From Bin87 sp965217175 (GTDB lineage: Bacteria; Chloroflexota; Dehalococcoidia; Lucifugimonadales; UBA3495), in the NCBI GenBank assembly GCA_965217175.1, contig OZ244251.1, positions 1,302,001-1,366,000 on the forward strand: a stretch of 64,000 nucleotides of DNA. Reading direction: 5' to 3'. Below are positions 15,932-24,607 of the stretch, piece after piece. Below the pieces are notes generated by a model. That model saw only the letters and a program-made list of their open reading frames with translations, made no database searches and was not told the origin of the DNA. Position 1 is the stretch's first letter. Each line of letters begins with the position of its first letter. A program made the position numbers and the translations under genes.

Positions 15932-16984
15932 ATGGACTTCGGAATTAACATCAACTTCACCATGGGTGGAGCGAAGACACACCAGGAGGCCATCAGGGAA
16001 TCGATGGAAGAGGTTGACCTGGCGGAGCAATTGGGCCTGGACACCGTGTGGTTGGGGGAGATGCATTTCAATCCGGCTCGGTCGGTGCTGTCGGCGCCGA
16101 TAGTCATTGCCAGTTCCATCGCGACGCGCACCAAGCGATTGCGCGTGGGAATGGCCGTGCAGGTGTTGCCGCTAATCCATCCGTTGCGTATTGCTGAGGA
16201 AGCGGCGACGGTGGACCAGTTGAGCGAGGGACGGTTCGAGTTTGGCGTGGGGCGCAGCGGCAACGTGCGTGCCTATGACATCATGGGCATCGACTACGGG
16301 GAGAGCAAGGACAGGTTCCAGGAGGCGCTGGATATCATTCTGATGGCGTGGTCGGGTGAGACGTTCTCTTACGAGGGCAAGTACAACCACATCACGAATG
16401 CCAGCATCTCTCCGCTGCCCTACCAGCAACCCCACCCAAAGGTGCGCATCGCCGCGAGCAGCGAGGACAGTTTCGGACGCATTGGCCGGCTGGGCTACCC
16501 CATCTTCCTGGGCTTGCGAACGATGGACGTTGAAGACCTGAAGACGAACCTGCAAGAGTACAAGCAGGAGTGGAAGGCGGCCGGGCATCCCGGGGAGGGC
16601 GGCGACATCAATGTGCGTTTCCCGGTGTACATTGCCCCCAGCGAGGCCGAGGCCATTGAAGAGCCCAAGGAGAGTATCGAGGCGTTTTTCCAGCGCCAAC
16701 GGGAACTCTTTGAATATTCGAGGGGTCGGCAAGGCGCCGACGTTTCGGCGGGCCGCCAGGCGCGGTACGAGCGACTGGTCAACTCCACCTACGAGGACCT
16801 GCTGGAAACCAGGGTGGTGTTCGGCAGTCCCGAGCAGGTAATCGACCGGCTGCACGAGTTCAAGGAAATGCTGGGAATATCGGGAATTACCGCCGAATTG
16901 AACCCCGGCGGGTTCCTGCCGAAAGAAGCGGTGCAGCGGAGCCTGCGGCTGATGACTGAAGAGGTTATGCCAGCCTTCAAGTAG
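15932..16984 (+). CDS. LLM-class flavin-dependent oxidoreductase
   Basis: 350 aa luciferase-like monooxygenase (FMN or F420 type), probably the large oxygenating component. The family pattern is clear: FGININFTMG at the start, VWLGEMHFNPARSVLSAPIVIASSIATRT, VDQLSEGRFEFGVGRSG and MGIDYGESKDRFQEALDIILMAW. It is followed 55 bases later by the HpaB-type gene and then a VOC dioxygenase-like gene on the same strand, so the three likely act on one aromatic or enoyl substrate. Substrate not inferable. Confidence 0.88.
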   Translation: MDFGININFTMGGAKTHQEAIRESMEEVDLAEQLGLDTVWLGEMHFNPARSVLSAPIVIASSIATRTKRLRVGMAVQVLPLIHPLRIAEEAATVDQLSEGRFEFGVGRSGNVRAYDIMGIDYGESKDRFQEALDIILMAWSGETFSYEGKYNHITNASISPLPYQQPHPKVRIAASSEDSFGRIGRLGYPIFLGLRTMDVEDLKTNLQEYKQEWKAAGHPGEGGDINVRFPVYIAPSEAEAIEEPKESIEAFFQRQRELFEYSRGRQGADVSAGRQARYERLVNSTYEDLLETRVVFGSPEQVIDRLHEFKEMLGISGITAELNPGGFLPKEAVQRSLRLMTEEVMPAFK

Positions 16985-17039
16985 CATCCCGCTTCAGGCG
17001 CAGCATCCGTGGAATTCTCTCCAAAGGAGATGAAAGACT

Positions 17040-18494
17040 ATGCCAGCACGAACGGGACAGGAATATATCACCGGACTGAAGGAGCACCCCCGCGAGGTGT
17101 GGATCAGGGGGGAGCGCGTCAAGGATGTGACGACGCATCCGGCGCTCCGCAACGGCGTGAAGTCGGTGGCCGCGCTGTACGATATGCAGCATGACGCCAC
17201 GCTCAGCGAGGCGATGACCTTCGCCTCGCCCGCTACCGGCGATCCGGTGGGTATTTCCTTCATGGTGCCCCGCACCGCGGAAGACCTGCAGCGCCGACGC
17301 GAGATGATGTCGCATTGGGCCTGGGCGAGTTGCGGCATGATGGGGCGCTCGCCCGATTTTATGAACACCATATTTACCGCGTGGGCCGGGTCGGCCGACT
17401 ACTTTGCCCAGGATCGGCCCGAATTTAAAAAGAATGTGCTGGCATACCACGAGTTCATTCGGGAGAACGATGTAACGCTCACCCATGCCCTGGTGAACCT
17501 GCAGCGCCGGCGCACTGCTGGTCCGGCCGATACGCTGCACGATAACGTGGCGCTCACGCTGGTCAAGGAGACCGACGCTGGCATCGTGGTGCGGGGCAGC
17601 CGCACGCTGGCGACGCTGGGACCCATCTCCGACGAAATCGCCATCTATCCGGTGGCGAGCCATCGGCTGGATGACGAGGCCCGACGTCAGGCATTCTCAT
17701 TCGCCATTCCGTGCGGTACGGAGGGTGTGAAGTTTTTGTGCCGGGAGAGCTTCGACGCGGGTCGGTCCCACTTCGATCATCCCCTGGGGTCGCGGTTCGA
17801 GGAAATGGACTCGGTGGTGTTCTTCGACGACGTGTTCGTGCCATGGGAGCGGGTGTTCCTGCTGGGGGACGTGGAGTTGTGCAACGGATACGCCTCCGGC
17901 ACTCAATCGGACGCTCACACCGGACACCAGGTTTTGACGCGATGCCTTACCAAGGCCGAGTTTGTGCTGGGTCTGGCGGATTTGATCGTGGATACGCTGG
18001 GATCGGGGACGATAACGCACGTGCAGGAGATGGTGGCGGAGTTGATCACCCAGCGGGATATGCTGCGGGCGTGCCTGCGCGCTTCCGAAGCCGATGCCAA
18101 ACCCAACCAGTGGGGCATGATGTGCCCCGATATCAACTCCATCCGAGCCGGGCGCACCATGTTCGGCCGCACGGTGTTCCCGCGGATGATCGAGATTATC
18201 CAGTTGTTGAGCACCGGAAGCCTGATGGCGCTGCCGGCGGAAGCCGATTTCGATGCCGGTATCGCCACCGAGGTGAACCAGTATTTCGCCACGGATTCGG
18301 CCACGGCGCGGGATCGCGCCAAACTCTTCCACCTGGCCTGGGACGTGTCGTGCAGTTCGTTCAGCGGCCGTCAGGTACTCTACGAGCGGATGTTTGGCGG
18401 CAATCCGGTGCGGAACTCGCTGGCCCTGTACACCAACTACGATAAGGAACCCTATAAACAGAAGGTGCGCGCTTTTCTGGATCAGGATGACTGA
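17040..18494 (+). CDS. 4-hydroxyphenylacetate 3-hydroxylase (HpaB) family flavoprotein
   Basis: 484 aa acyl-CoA-dehydrogenase-fold monooxygenase using FADH2 to hydroxylate phenols next to an existing hydroxyl. The characteristic N-terminal block is GQEYITGLKEHPREVWIRGERVKDVTTHP; further on are MGRSPDFMNTIFTAWAG, the substrate and flavin loop VKETDAGIVVRGSRTLATLGPISDE, and FDDVFVPWERVFLLGD. The length fits HpaB. A GGAG ribosome site precedes ATG 17040. 4-Hydroxybutyryl-CoA dehydratase is a related alternative, but the dioxygenase-like gene next door favours ring hydroxylation. No separate flavin reductase (HpaC) is in the operon. Confidence 0.9.
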   Translation: MPARTGQEYITGLKEHPREVWIRGERVKDVTTHPALRNGVKSVAALYDMQHDATLSEAMTFASPATGDPVGISFMVPRTAEDLQRRREMMSHWAWASCGMMGRSPDFMNTIFTAWAGSADYFAQDRPEFKKNVLAYHEFIRENDVTLTHALVNLQRRRTAGPADTLHDNVALTLVKETDAGIVVRGSRTLATLGPISDEIAIYPVASHRLDDEARRQAFSFAIPCGTEGVKFLCRESFDAGRSHFDHPLGSRFEEMDSVVFFDDVFVPWERVFLLGDVELCNGYASGTQSDAHTGHQVLTRCLTKAEFVLGLADLIVDTLGSGTITHVQEMVAELITQRDMLRACLRASEADAKPNQWGMMCPDINSIRAGRTMFGRTVFPRMIEIIQLLSTGSLMALPAEADFDAGIATEVNQYFATDSATARDRAKLFHLAWDVSCSSFSGRQVLYERMFGGNPVRNSLALYTNYDKEPYKQKVRAFLDQDD

Positions 18495-18547
18495 GGCGCA
18501 CCAGGAACACTGACCCGCGAAGTCGCCAATTACACGGAGGTAAGAAT

Positions 18548-19027
18548 ATGTCGTACACACCGAAGCATCTGGGGCATCTGGTAATGCGGGTGCGGGACAT
18601 GGAACGGTCGCTGGACTTTTACACCAGGGTGATGGGTTTGACCATCATGGAGAGGACTGCCAGCGGCACCGTGTTCATGTCCGCGAACACTGAAAAGTCG
18701 CACGAGTTGGCAATCCGCGCCATCGGCATGGACGCGCAGGGTCCCGACCACTCCCTGATTGGTCAGGCGCACATGGCGTGGCAGATGGAAACCTTTGAGG
18801 ACCTGCAGGAACTGCACGCGCGCCTCAAGGACAACAACGTGCGAATCCAGCGGATTGGCGACCACGGGGTTTCGCTGGGCGTGTACCTGCTGGATCCCGA
18901 CGACAACGAGATCGAAGTATATTACGAGCTGCCGAGTTCCGAGTGGAACCGCTCGGCAGACAAGGGCCTGTTCGAGGGCAACTTCCCCAGACAACTCGAA
19001 GAGCCGGCCGGCGTAGCCGACGATTAA
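18548..19027 (+). CDS. VOC family protein, extradiol dioxygenase-like
   Basis: 159 aa vicinal-oxygen-chelate protein. Metal ligands are probably His in KHLGHLVMRVRDMERSL, His in GQAHMAWQMETFEDL and Glu in DNEIEVYYEL, the H-H-E set of extradiol ring-cleavage enzymes. After HpaB makes a catechol, this protein would be the natural ring-opening enzyme, but glyoxalase-type functions share the fold. A GGAGG ribosome site stands upstream. It ends the operon, directly before a strong terminator. Confidence 0.82.
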   Translation: MSYTPKHLGHLVMRVRDMERSLDFYTRVMGLTIMERTASGTVFMSANTEKSHELAIRAIGMDAQGPDHSLIGQAHMAWQMETFEDLQELHARLKDNNVRIQRIGDHGVSLGVYLLDPDDNEIEVYYELPSSEWNRSADKGLFEGNFPRQLEEPAGVADD

Positions 19028-19072
19028 TCACCTCGACCCTGATCGGATCGGGGTTCGGGTTCAATCCTGTAG

Positions 19073-19110
19073 CTGCACCCTCTCCCACCGCGGGAGAGGG
19101 TGCAGTTTTT
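19073..19110 (+). terminator. Intrinsic terminator built from a dispersed repeat
   Basis: CTGCACCCTCTCCC (19073-19086), loop ACCGC, GGGAGAGGGTGCAG (19092-19105), then TTTTT: a perfect 14-bp stem plus T run, 45 bases after the VOC stop. The stem core is the CCCTCTCCC repeat. Confidence 0.9.
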
Positions 19111-19122
19111 ACACTGAGGGGA

Positions 19123-19461
19123 TCAGCCTGCCAGAGGCACCGTGGCGGTGAGCCTGGGGCCGTCGCCCACGGCGCGGGTGGTGTGGCCCTGACCGGTGAG
19201 GTCTTCGGCGAGCATGGCCTGACCGACGCCAAAGCGGTGCACGGTACCGTCTCCGAGGCCGATCTCCACCGCACCTTCCAGGGTTATGACGAACTGCCGG
19301 CGGGGGGCACAGTGCCAGTCGCTGAAATAGCCGGACTCGACCCTGCGAAACACTATTCCGGTGGTGGACTGCATGTCGGCGAGCTCGGGATGAGATTCCA
19401 GATTCAGTTCCTCGATGTGAGTTTGTCCGTCGTCTCCGGTGTATAGCCTGGCGATGGGCAT
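19123..19461 (-). CDS. Cupin-domain protein
   Basis: 112 aa small beta-barrel protein. The first cupin motif is represented by SDWHCAPRRQFVITLEGAVEIGLGDG, where His and Glu could bind metal, and the second by FGVGQAMLAEDLTGQGHTTRA. Role unknown; single cupins of this sort bind small ligands or act as isomerases and dioxygenases. AGGAG is well placed before ATG 19461. It lies 83 bases downstream of the P450 start region, on the same strand as the P450. Confidence 0.83.
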   Translation of the reverse strand: MPIARLYTGDDGQTHIEELNLESHPELADMQSTTGIVFRRVESGYFSDWHCAPRRQFVITLEGAVEIGLGDGTVHRFGVGQAMLAEDLTGQGHTTRAVGDGPRLTATVPLAG

Positions 19462-19544
19462 GTTATTTCTCCTTGTGTCGGGAACGCATGGTGTAGCGAA
19501 CGAATGAATGGTTGGTGGGATTTTATCAAATGGGATGAAGCGCG

Positions 19545-21041
19545 TCAGCGGCGTTCGAGGAACATGGGCATGCCGCCCTTGGGGCGTAGGGAAACGAGAG
19601 GAAGCAGGCCAATTTGGTGGCCTGGGTCGTGGTGCATGCGCCAGCGCTGGCCGAGAGTGGCGAGGATGAGCTTGGCTTCCATCCAGGCGAATCCGTCTCC
19701 GATGCACTGACGGGGGCCACCGCCGAACGGGTAGTAGGCGAAGCGGTGGAGATTCTGACGAAATTCCGGAGTCCAGCGGTCGGGCCGAAACTGGAGAGGG
19801 TCGTCGAACCAACGGGCGTCACGCTGGACGATGAGTTGTGGCGCGGCCAACAGGGCTCCCGCCGGCATCTGGTAGCCACCCAGTTCGAACGGCTGAAACA
19901 CCATGCGGGACCAGAACCAGATGGGCGGGTATAGTCGCAGAGACTCGGTGAGAATCTGGTCGGTGAAGGTGAGGTTGGACAGGTCGGCGAGAGTCGGGGT
20001 TCGTCCGCCGAGCGCCCGGTCCAACTCGGCGTGAAAACGGTCCTGAATGTCGGGATGGGTCGATAGGAGATACCAGGTCCAGGTCAGCGCGACGGCGGTG
20101 GTCTCGTGGCCGGCGGCGAACAGCGTGATGGTTTGGTCGCGCACCTCCTCGTCGGTCATCAAATGGCCCTGGCTGGGGTCGTCTTCAGCGGAGATGGGGC
20201 CGGCGGCAACGTCGTCAGCGTCGGTATCGTCGAAGCGGGCCTGGAGCAGCAGGGAAAGGAGGTCGTCTGTGTCGTCATCGGCGCTGCGACGCTGATCGAT
20301 GAGCTGGTAGACCATGCGGTCGAGCCTGGCGTGCGCCCGCTTGAAACGAAGAGTGTAGGGCGTTGGTAACCAGTGGAGCAGCTTGCGTAACTTGGGCGGC
20401 TGGTTGGCTCTGGCCACGACGTACCGGTTGCCGAGGGCGAAGGCTTCTCCGATACGGCGAACATCGTCGGGCAGCTCCAGGCCGAACAGCGTTTTGACAA
20501 CAATGCGAAGGGTCAGCGAGCTCATTTCCCAGGCCATGTCCACGCGCTGACCATCGGCCCAGGCCTGCTGGTGGTGGGCAGCAAAGCCCAGCATGGTTTC
20601 GCCGTAACCGTGGATGCGGTCGCGGTGGAAATGTGGCTGGATCAGGCGGCGTTGCTGCAAATGCGCCGTCGGGGAAGCGGTAACCAGGCCGTTGCCCATC
20701 ACGTATTTGAGGACTTCGGTGTTGGGTCCCCGCCCCAACAATTGATGTTTGTTTACAACGATTTCCCGGATCAGGTCGGGGTGGTTGACCAGCAGCAGCA
20801 ACGCAGGTTTTACCGACATGGTTACCAGGTCGCCGTACGTAGCGGCTTCCTGCATGAAGCCGATGGGGTCGCGAAGGTAGCGCAAGGTTTGGCCGATGAT
20901 GCGCCGTTCGGGTGGGCCAGGCGGCAGGGATTCGCGCCGGACCGACGGTTGGGGGGGATATTTGGCGGTTGTAGTCACGATCGTGTTCGGCGGGGAGCGA
21001 TGGTAGTGGATGGTCGCATTATACGGGATGGCAAGGGACAT
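19545..21041 (-). CDS. Cytochrome P450
   Basis: About 498 aa haem monooxygenase. All hallmarks are present: I-helix AGHETTAVALTW, K-helix ESLR (E-x-x-R), and the haem loop FGGGPRQCIGDGFAWMEAKL whose Cys is the axial ligand. PPGP before the first helix (residues about 43-46) is typical of the family. Length is that of class II-like bacterial P450s (CYP102/CYP4-like fold), without a fused reductase. No ferredoxin is adjacent. ATG 21041 is one choice; GTG 20978, closer to the PPGP motif, is equally possible. The cupin gene follows on the same strand. Confidence 0.92.
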   Translation of the reverse strand: MSLAIPYNATIHYHRSPPNTIVTTTAKYPPQPSVRRESLPPGPPERRIIGQTLRYLRDPIGFMQEAATYGDLVTMSVKPALLLLVNHPDLIREIVVNKHQLLGRGPNTEVLKYVMGNGLVTASPTAHLQQRRLIQPHFHRDRIHGYGETMLGFAAHHQQAWADGQRVDMAWEMSSLTLRIVVKTLFGLELPDDVRRIGEAFALGNRYVVARANQPPKLRKLLHWLPTPYTLRFKRAHARLDRMVYQLIDQRRSADDDTDDLLSLLLQARFDDTDADDVAAGPISAEDDPSQGHLMTDEEVRDQTITLFAAGHETTAVALTWTWYLLSTHPDIQDRFHAELDRALGGRTPTLADLSNLTFTDQILTESLRLYPPIWFWSRMVFQPFELGGYQMPAGALLAAPQLIVQRDARWFDDPLQFRPDRWTPEFRQNLHRFAYYPFGGGPRQCIGDGFAWMEAKLILATLGQRWRMHHDPGHQIGLLPLVSLRPKGGMPMFLERR

Positions 21042-21064
21042 CCGCCGCTTCCATCCGCCGCATC

Positions 21065-21165
21065 CAGGGCGCCGTAGCAACGGCGATTCGTCGAGGAGTG
21101 TTCAGCCTCATCGAGATTGCCACGTCGCCCTGCTCCCCGCAATCACAGACTAAAGCGGGGACGGC
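21065..21165. repeat. Dispersed repeat between P450 and dnaJ
   Basis: GCCGTAGCAACGGCGATTCG, then CATCGAGATTGCCACGTCGC and CTCCCCGCAATCACAGA. Same module order as at 11.9-12.03 kb and 43.8-43.9 kb. Confidence 0.75.
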
Positions 21166-21189
21166 GGCGGTTTGAACTTCCGGGTGGTG

Positions 21190-21219
21190 TTGAGCATACG
21201 GGTAGAGGTCGGCTATAAT
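21190..21219 (+). promoter_or_regulatory. Sigma-70 promoter for dnaJ
   Basis: TTGAGC (21190-21195) and a perfect TATAAT (21214-21219) with an 18-base spacer, 34 bases before the dnaJ start. No CIRCE inverted repeat is visible. Confidence 0.7.
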
Positions 21220-21252
21220 CAATCTTGCAAACATTTGGTTCGAATGACATTT

Positions 21253-22554
21253 ATGCCTGCTGATTATTACGAAACCCTCGGCGTCGCCAACGGCGCAAAC
21301 GACGAAGAAATACGCCGGGCCTTCCGCAAGAAGGCGATGGAATTTCATCCCGACCGGAATAAAACACCGGGCGCTGAGGACAAATTTAAAGAGATCAATG
21401 AAGCCTACCAGGTACTGGGCGACCAGGAAAAACGCGCCCGGTACGACCGGTTCGGCCATGCCGGCGTGAACGGGGGAGGCGACCGTCCCTTCGACGGATT
21501 CGATCCCTTTGGCGGGTTTGGCGACATATTCGATACGTTCTTTGGCGGCAGCGGGCGGACGGCCGCTCAACCGCGTGCCGGGGAAGACATCAGCCAACAG
21601 GTTATGTTGACGTTCGAGGAGGCCGTGTTTGGCTGCGAGCGGGACGTAGAAATCACCCGGACCGAAGCCTGCCACCATTGCTCAGGGGCGGGGAATGAGC
21701 CGGGAACTGCGGTAAACATGTGCAGCACGTGCAACGGCGCCGGCCAGGTGCGGCGAGCGCAGCGGAGCGTGTTCGGACAGTTTGCCGTCACTACCGCTTG
21801 CCCCACCTGCAGCGGTACGGGTCGTACGTTTGAGACGCCCTGCTCCAATTGTCGCGCCAGGGGGTTTGAACGTCGGCGACGTACCCGAACCGTTACGGTG
21901 CCCGCTGGAGTCGATGAGGGGATGCAGGTTCGGATAACCGGCGAAGGTGGGGCCGGCAGCAAGGGGGGACCGCCCGGCAATCTGTATGTTCAGGTGAGGG
22001 TGCAGGATCATCCGTTGTTCGACAGGCAGGATTTTGATCTGTTGCACCGCGTTTCGATCAACGTGGCCGAGGCTGCGTTGGGTGTGACCAAGCCGGTGCC
22101 GACGCTGGAAGGGGACCCGGTGGATCTGGAGATTCCCGCTGGCACGCAGGGCGGGAGTTTTTTCCGGGTCCGGGGACGCGGAGTACCGCATCTGCGACGG
22201 AACGGGCGGCCCACCGAACGCCGGGGGGATATCAGGGTGCTGGTGGACGTGGACGTTCCCGAGAAGCTGAACCGGTATCAGCGGCAGTTGCTGGAAGACC
22301 TGGAGTATTCGTTCTCCAATAACGGCAAGGCTCGTCCGGCAGCGAAAAAACCGGCAGCTGGCAGAAAGCGGGGCAGCAAGTCGGCAAACGGCAGGAATCC
22401 GCGGAACAAGGTTGATGATGAGGAACCGGCTCCGGACCCGGTGGAAACCGAAACGTCTGAACCGGAACGTGACGCCGACGCCGAGAGCGGTGATGATAAG
22501 CAGCGTGGTTTGTTCGACCGCCTGAAAGATTCGTTCTCGCCCACCAGCGACTGA
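21253..22554 (+). CDS. dnaJ: Chaperone DnaJ with extended charged tail
   Basis: Co-chaperone of DnaK, about 433 aa. The J domain (residues 4-70) has the HPD motif in EFHPDRNKTPG. A Gly/Phe-rich linker (DGFDPFGGFGDIFDTFFGG) follows. The zinc region has CHHCSGAG, CSTCNGAG, CPTCSGTG and CSNCRARG, the last lacking the first glycine. The substrate-binding C-terminal domains end near residue 360. A tail of some 70 residues follows, first Lys/Arg-rich (AAKKPAAGRKRGSKSANG), then acidic, ending GLFDRLKDSFSPTSD, which is not usual for DnaJ. ATG 21253 places the J domain at the N-terminus. prmA follows. Confidence 0.95.
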   Translation: MPADYYETLGVANGANDEEIRRAFRKKAMEFHPDRNKTPGAEDKFKEINEAYQVLGDQEKRARYDRFGHAGVNGGGDRPFDGFDPFGGFGDIFDTFFGGSGRTAAQPRAGEDISQQVMLTFEEAVFGCERDVEITRTEACHHCSGAGNEPGTAVNMCSTCNGAGQVRRAQRSVFGQFAVTTACPTCSGTGRTFETPCSNCRARGFERRRRTRTVTVPAGVDEGMQVRITGEGGAGSKGGPPGNLYVQVRVQDHPLFDRQDFDLLHRVSINVAEAALGVTKPVPTLEGDPVDLEIPAGTQGGSFFRVRGRGVPHLRRNGRPTERRGDIRVLVDVDVPEKLNRYQRQLLEDLEYSFSNNGKARPAAKKPAAGRKRGSKSANGRNPRNKVDDEEPAPDPVETETSEPERDADAESGDDKQRGLFDRLKDSFSPTSD

Positions 22555-22613
22555 GTCGAACGCAATTGATCGCCGCTGCACGCTGACTTGCCCAAAGCAC
22601 TGGTTTATTGACG

Positions 22614-23474
22614 ATGGCCTGGTACGAACTGACGATAAGAGTTCCCTTTGAGTTCGTCGAACCGGTTTCTTATCTTTTTGAGCGTTACGCTTACGGGCTG
22701 AGCATAGAAACGGTACCGATGGACTGCGCGATTATGCGTTCGTACCTGCCCAGTTTGTCCCGCACGCGGCTGGCTCATATCGAGGTTGGCGTAAAGCTGG
22801 CGGCCAGCGTGGGCGACCTGGGCGAATTGGACATACGCGAACTGGACGACTCTGAGGACTGGCGCAACAGCTGGAAGCAGCATTTCACGCTGCTGAAAGT
22901 GGGCAAGAATCTGGTGGTTAAACCGTCGTGGGTGGACTACGAGCCGATTGAGGGTGACGTGGTAATTGACCTGGACCCGGGCCTGGCGTTTGGCACGGGT
23001 TACCATCCGACGACCCACACGTGCCTGGAGGCGTTGGAGCAACTGGTAACCCCCGGGTGTACTGTTCTGGACGTTGGCACCGGCTCGGGGATTCTCACGA
23101 TAGCCGCCGCCAAATTGGGCGCTGGTCACATTACGGCGGTTGATATTGATGGTCACGCGGTGCGAGCGGCGCGCAAGAACTTCAAACGGACCAGGATTCT
23201 GGACCGGGTGAACGCAGAGACCGGCAGCATCCCCGGGGCGGCTACGCGCGGGCGAACATACGACGTGGCCGTGGCCAACATCAGCGCCCGGGGGGTCAGG
23301 ATCGTGTCCCCCGGGATACCGGAGCTGCTGGCGCCCGGGGGTGTGTTCGTGGCCTCGGGTATAATCGTGGACCAGCACGAGGATGCGGTTGCCGCCATAT
23401 TAGCGGCGGGGTTGTCGGTGCGCGAAACCGTGCAACGCGAGGATTGGGTTACTATCTTCTGTCATCTGCCCTGA
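22614..23474 (+). CDS. prmA: Ribosomal protein L11 methyltransferase
   Basis: 286 aa SAM-dependent methyltransferase that trimethylates ribosomal protein L11. The family block DLDPGLAFGTGYHPTTHTCL is present at about residues 122-141, with SAM motif I VLDVGTGSGILTIAAAKLGA and motif IV VAVANISARGV (NPPY-like position). The N-terminal L11-recognition domain WYELTIRVPFEFVEPVSYLF is complete. It lies 60 bases after dnaJ, the common dnaJ-prmA order. ATG 22614 is preferred over TTG 22608. Confidence 0.93.
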   Translation: MAWYELTIRVPFEFVEPVSYLFERYAYGLSIETVPMDCAIMRSYLPSLSRTRLAHIEVGVKLAASVGDLGELDIRELDDSEDWRNSWKQHFTLLKVGKNLVVKPSWVDYEPIEGDVVIDLDPGLAFGTGYHPTTHTCLEALEQLVTPGCTVLDVGTGSGILTIAAAKLGAGHITAVDIDGHAVRAARKNFKRTRILDRVNAETGSIPGAATRGRTYDVAVANISARGVRIVSPGIPELLAPGGVFVASGIIVDQHEDAVAAILAAGLSVRETVQREDWVTIFCHLP

Positions 23475-23550
23475 TGCGAACAACTTCGGGATGCCAACAA
23501 CTCCGATGCTTGATAAACGTGCCTGATATTTTGATTAACTCGTGCCTGCA

Positions 23551-24570
23551 ATGGACATAGTTTCGCTGGAACGTTTTGAGATGACCGGCCCGCTGGGTAG
23601 CGGCGCCGATTACGACGTGCGCGCGGCCACGGACCGGGAAACCGGATTGCCCGTGGTTCTGAAACGCCCGAGTCCACAGGCGGTGATACGGCAGACGCAC
23701 GGCGGTATCGAGGAGCGCACCACCCGAACCCTGGAGGCGTATGAGGCCGCGGGGCAATTTTGCGCGACGGTTCCCCGGGTGATCGGCGTGACCGAGGCCG
23801 CCATCCATGACGACTACTTCAACGAGGATTTGGGCCAGGAATACCGGGTGCGCGTGGAAGAGCGAGCGACGGGGATTCCGCTGGTGGGAGACCCACGCAG
23901 CCGAATTCTAAGAGTGCCCATCGGGCTGGGGCAGAACCTGTTTGCGCTGCATCCGCTGGCCCGGCCTGAGGGTGTTGCCGAATGGCCCATTCAAACGCAA
24001 CTGGTGGAAGCCCAGGAAATTTTTGCCGCCGCCGGTTATGCGCTGCTGGATTTGGGGCCGCACAATGTATTTTATTCGCCTGGCGAGGGCAAAATCTCGC
24101 TAATCGATTCCGGGGCGCTGGTGGGTGTGGACGATAACCGGCCCCAGGGGAATCGGGGACCCCAGGACGTGCACGATTTTTACGTAGAGATGCTGAAATT
24201 TTACATCTCACCTTTGTTGCCGCCGGCCGACCCAGCCGGGTATTACGACCCGTATAATCAGAGGCCGGTGATTTCGCTGGAGCAGGAATGCGACGAATTG
24301 GCAGCGTCATTTTCCGGAACTGGTGAGGATCTTCGGGAGGTAATTACCGCGTGCATCGGCAAGGTTCGCGGCCGGTCGTACGGCAGCGTAAGCGAGTTCG
24401 GAAAAGACTTGCAGGATTGCCTCCACCTGATTACCATCCGTAACAGTAGTTTGTCCGAGGGTGAAACGGCGCGGGGCGCGTGGAATACGGCCTTGCGGCG
24501 GTTGACGGAAGACCACTGGACACGCTATCGATTCAACGCAGAGATTGAACTTACCAACCTGTCTGCCTGA
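23551..24570 (+). CDS. Degenerate protein-kinase-like protein
   Basis: 339 aa. The N-lobe resembles a Ser/Thr kinase: glycine loop GPLGSGADYDVRAATD and a lysine in LPVVLKRPSP. The usual HRD is replaced by YALLDLGPHNVFY, keeping Asp and Asn at the right spacing, and DFG by LIDSG. The C-lobe is short and ends in a helical part. It may be an atypical kinase or a pseudokinase. The PP2C-like gene follows after 37 bases, so the two probably form a reversible phosphorylation pair. ATG 23551 or GTG 23542 could be the start. Confidence 0.65.
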   Translation: MDIVSLERFEMTGPLGSGADYDVRAATDRETGLPVVLKRPSPQAVIRQTHGGIEERTTRTLEAYEAAGQFCATVPRVIGVTEAAIHDDYFNEDLGQEYRVRVEERATGIPLVGDPRSRILRVPIGLGQNLFALHPLARPEGVAEWPIQTQLVEAQEIFAAAGYALLDLGPHNVFYSPGEGKISLIDSGALVGVDDNRPQGNRGPQDVHDFYVEMLKFYISPLLPPADPAGYYDPYNQRPVISLEQECDELAASFSGTGEDLREVITACIGKVRGRSYGSVSEFGKDLQDCLHLITIRNSSLSEGETARGAWNTALRRLTEDHWTRYRFNAEIELTNLSA

Positions 24571-24607
24571 TTCCAGCAACTCATAACACTGCGAGGACTG
24601 AAGAATC

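Noticed and set aside
21172..21252. CIRCE/HrcA operator upstream of dnaJ
   Set aside because: No TTAGCACTC-N9-GAGTGCTAA-like inverted repeat is present; only a sigma-70-type promoter is seen.
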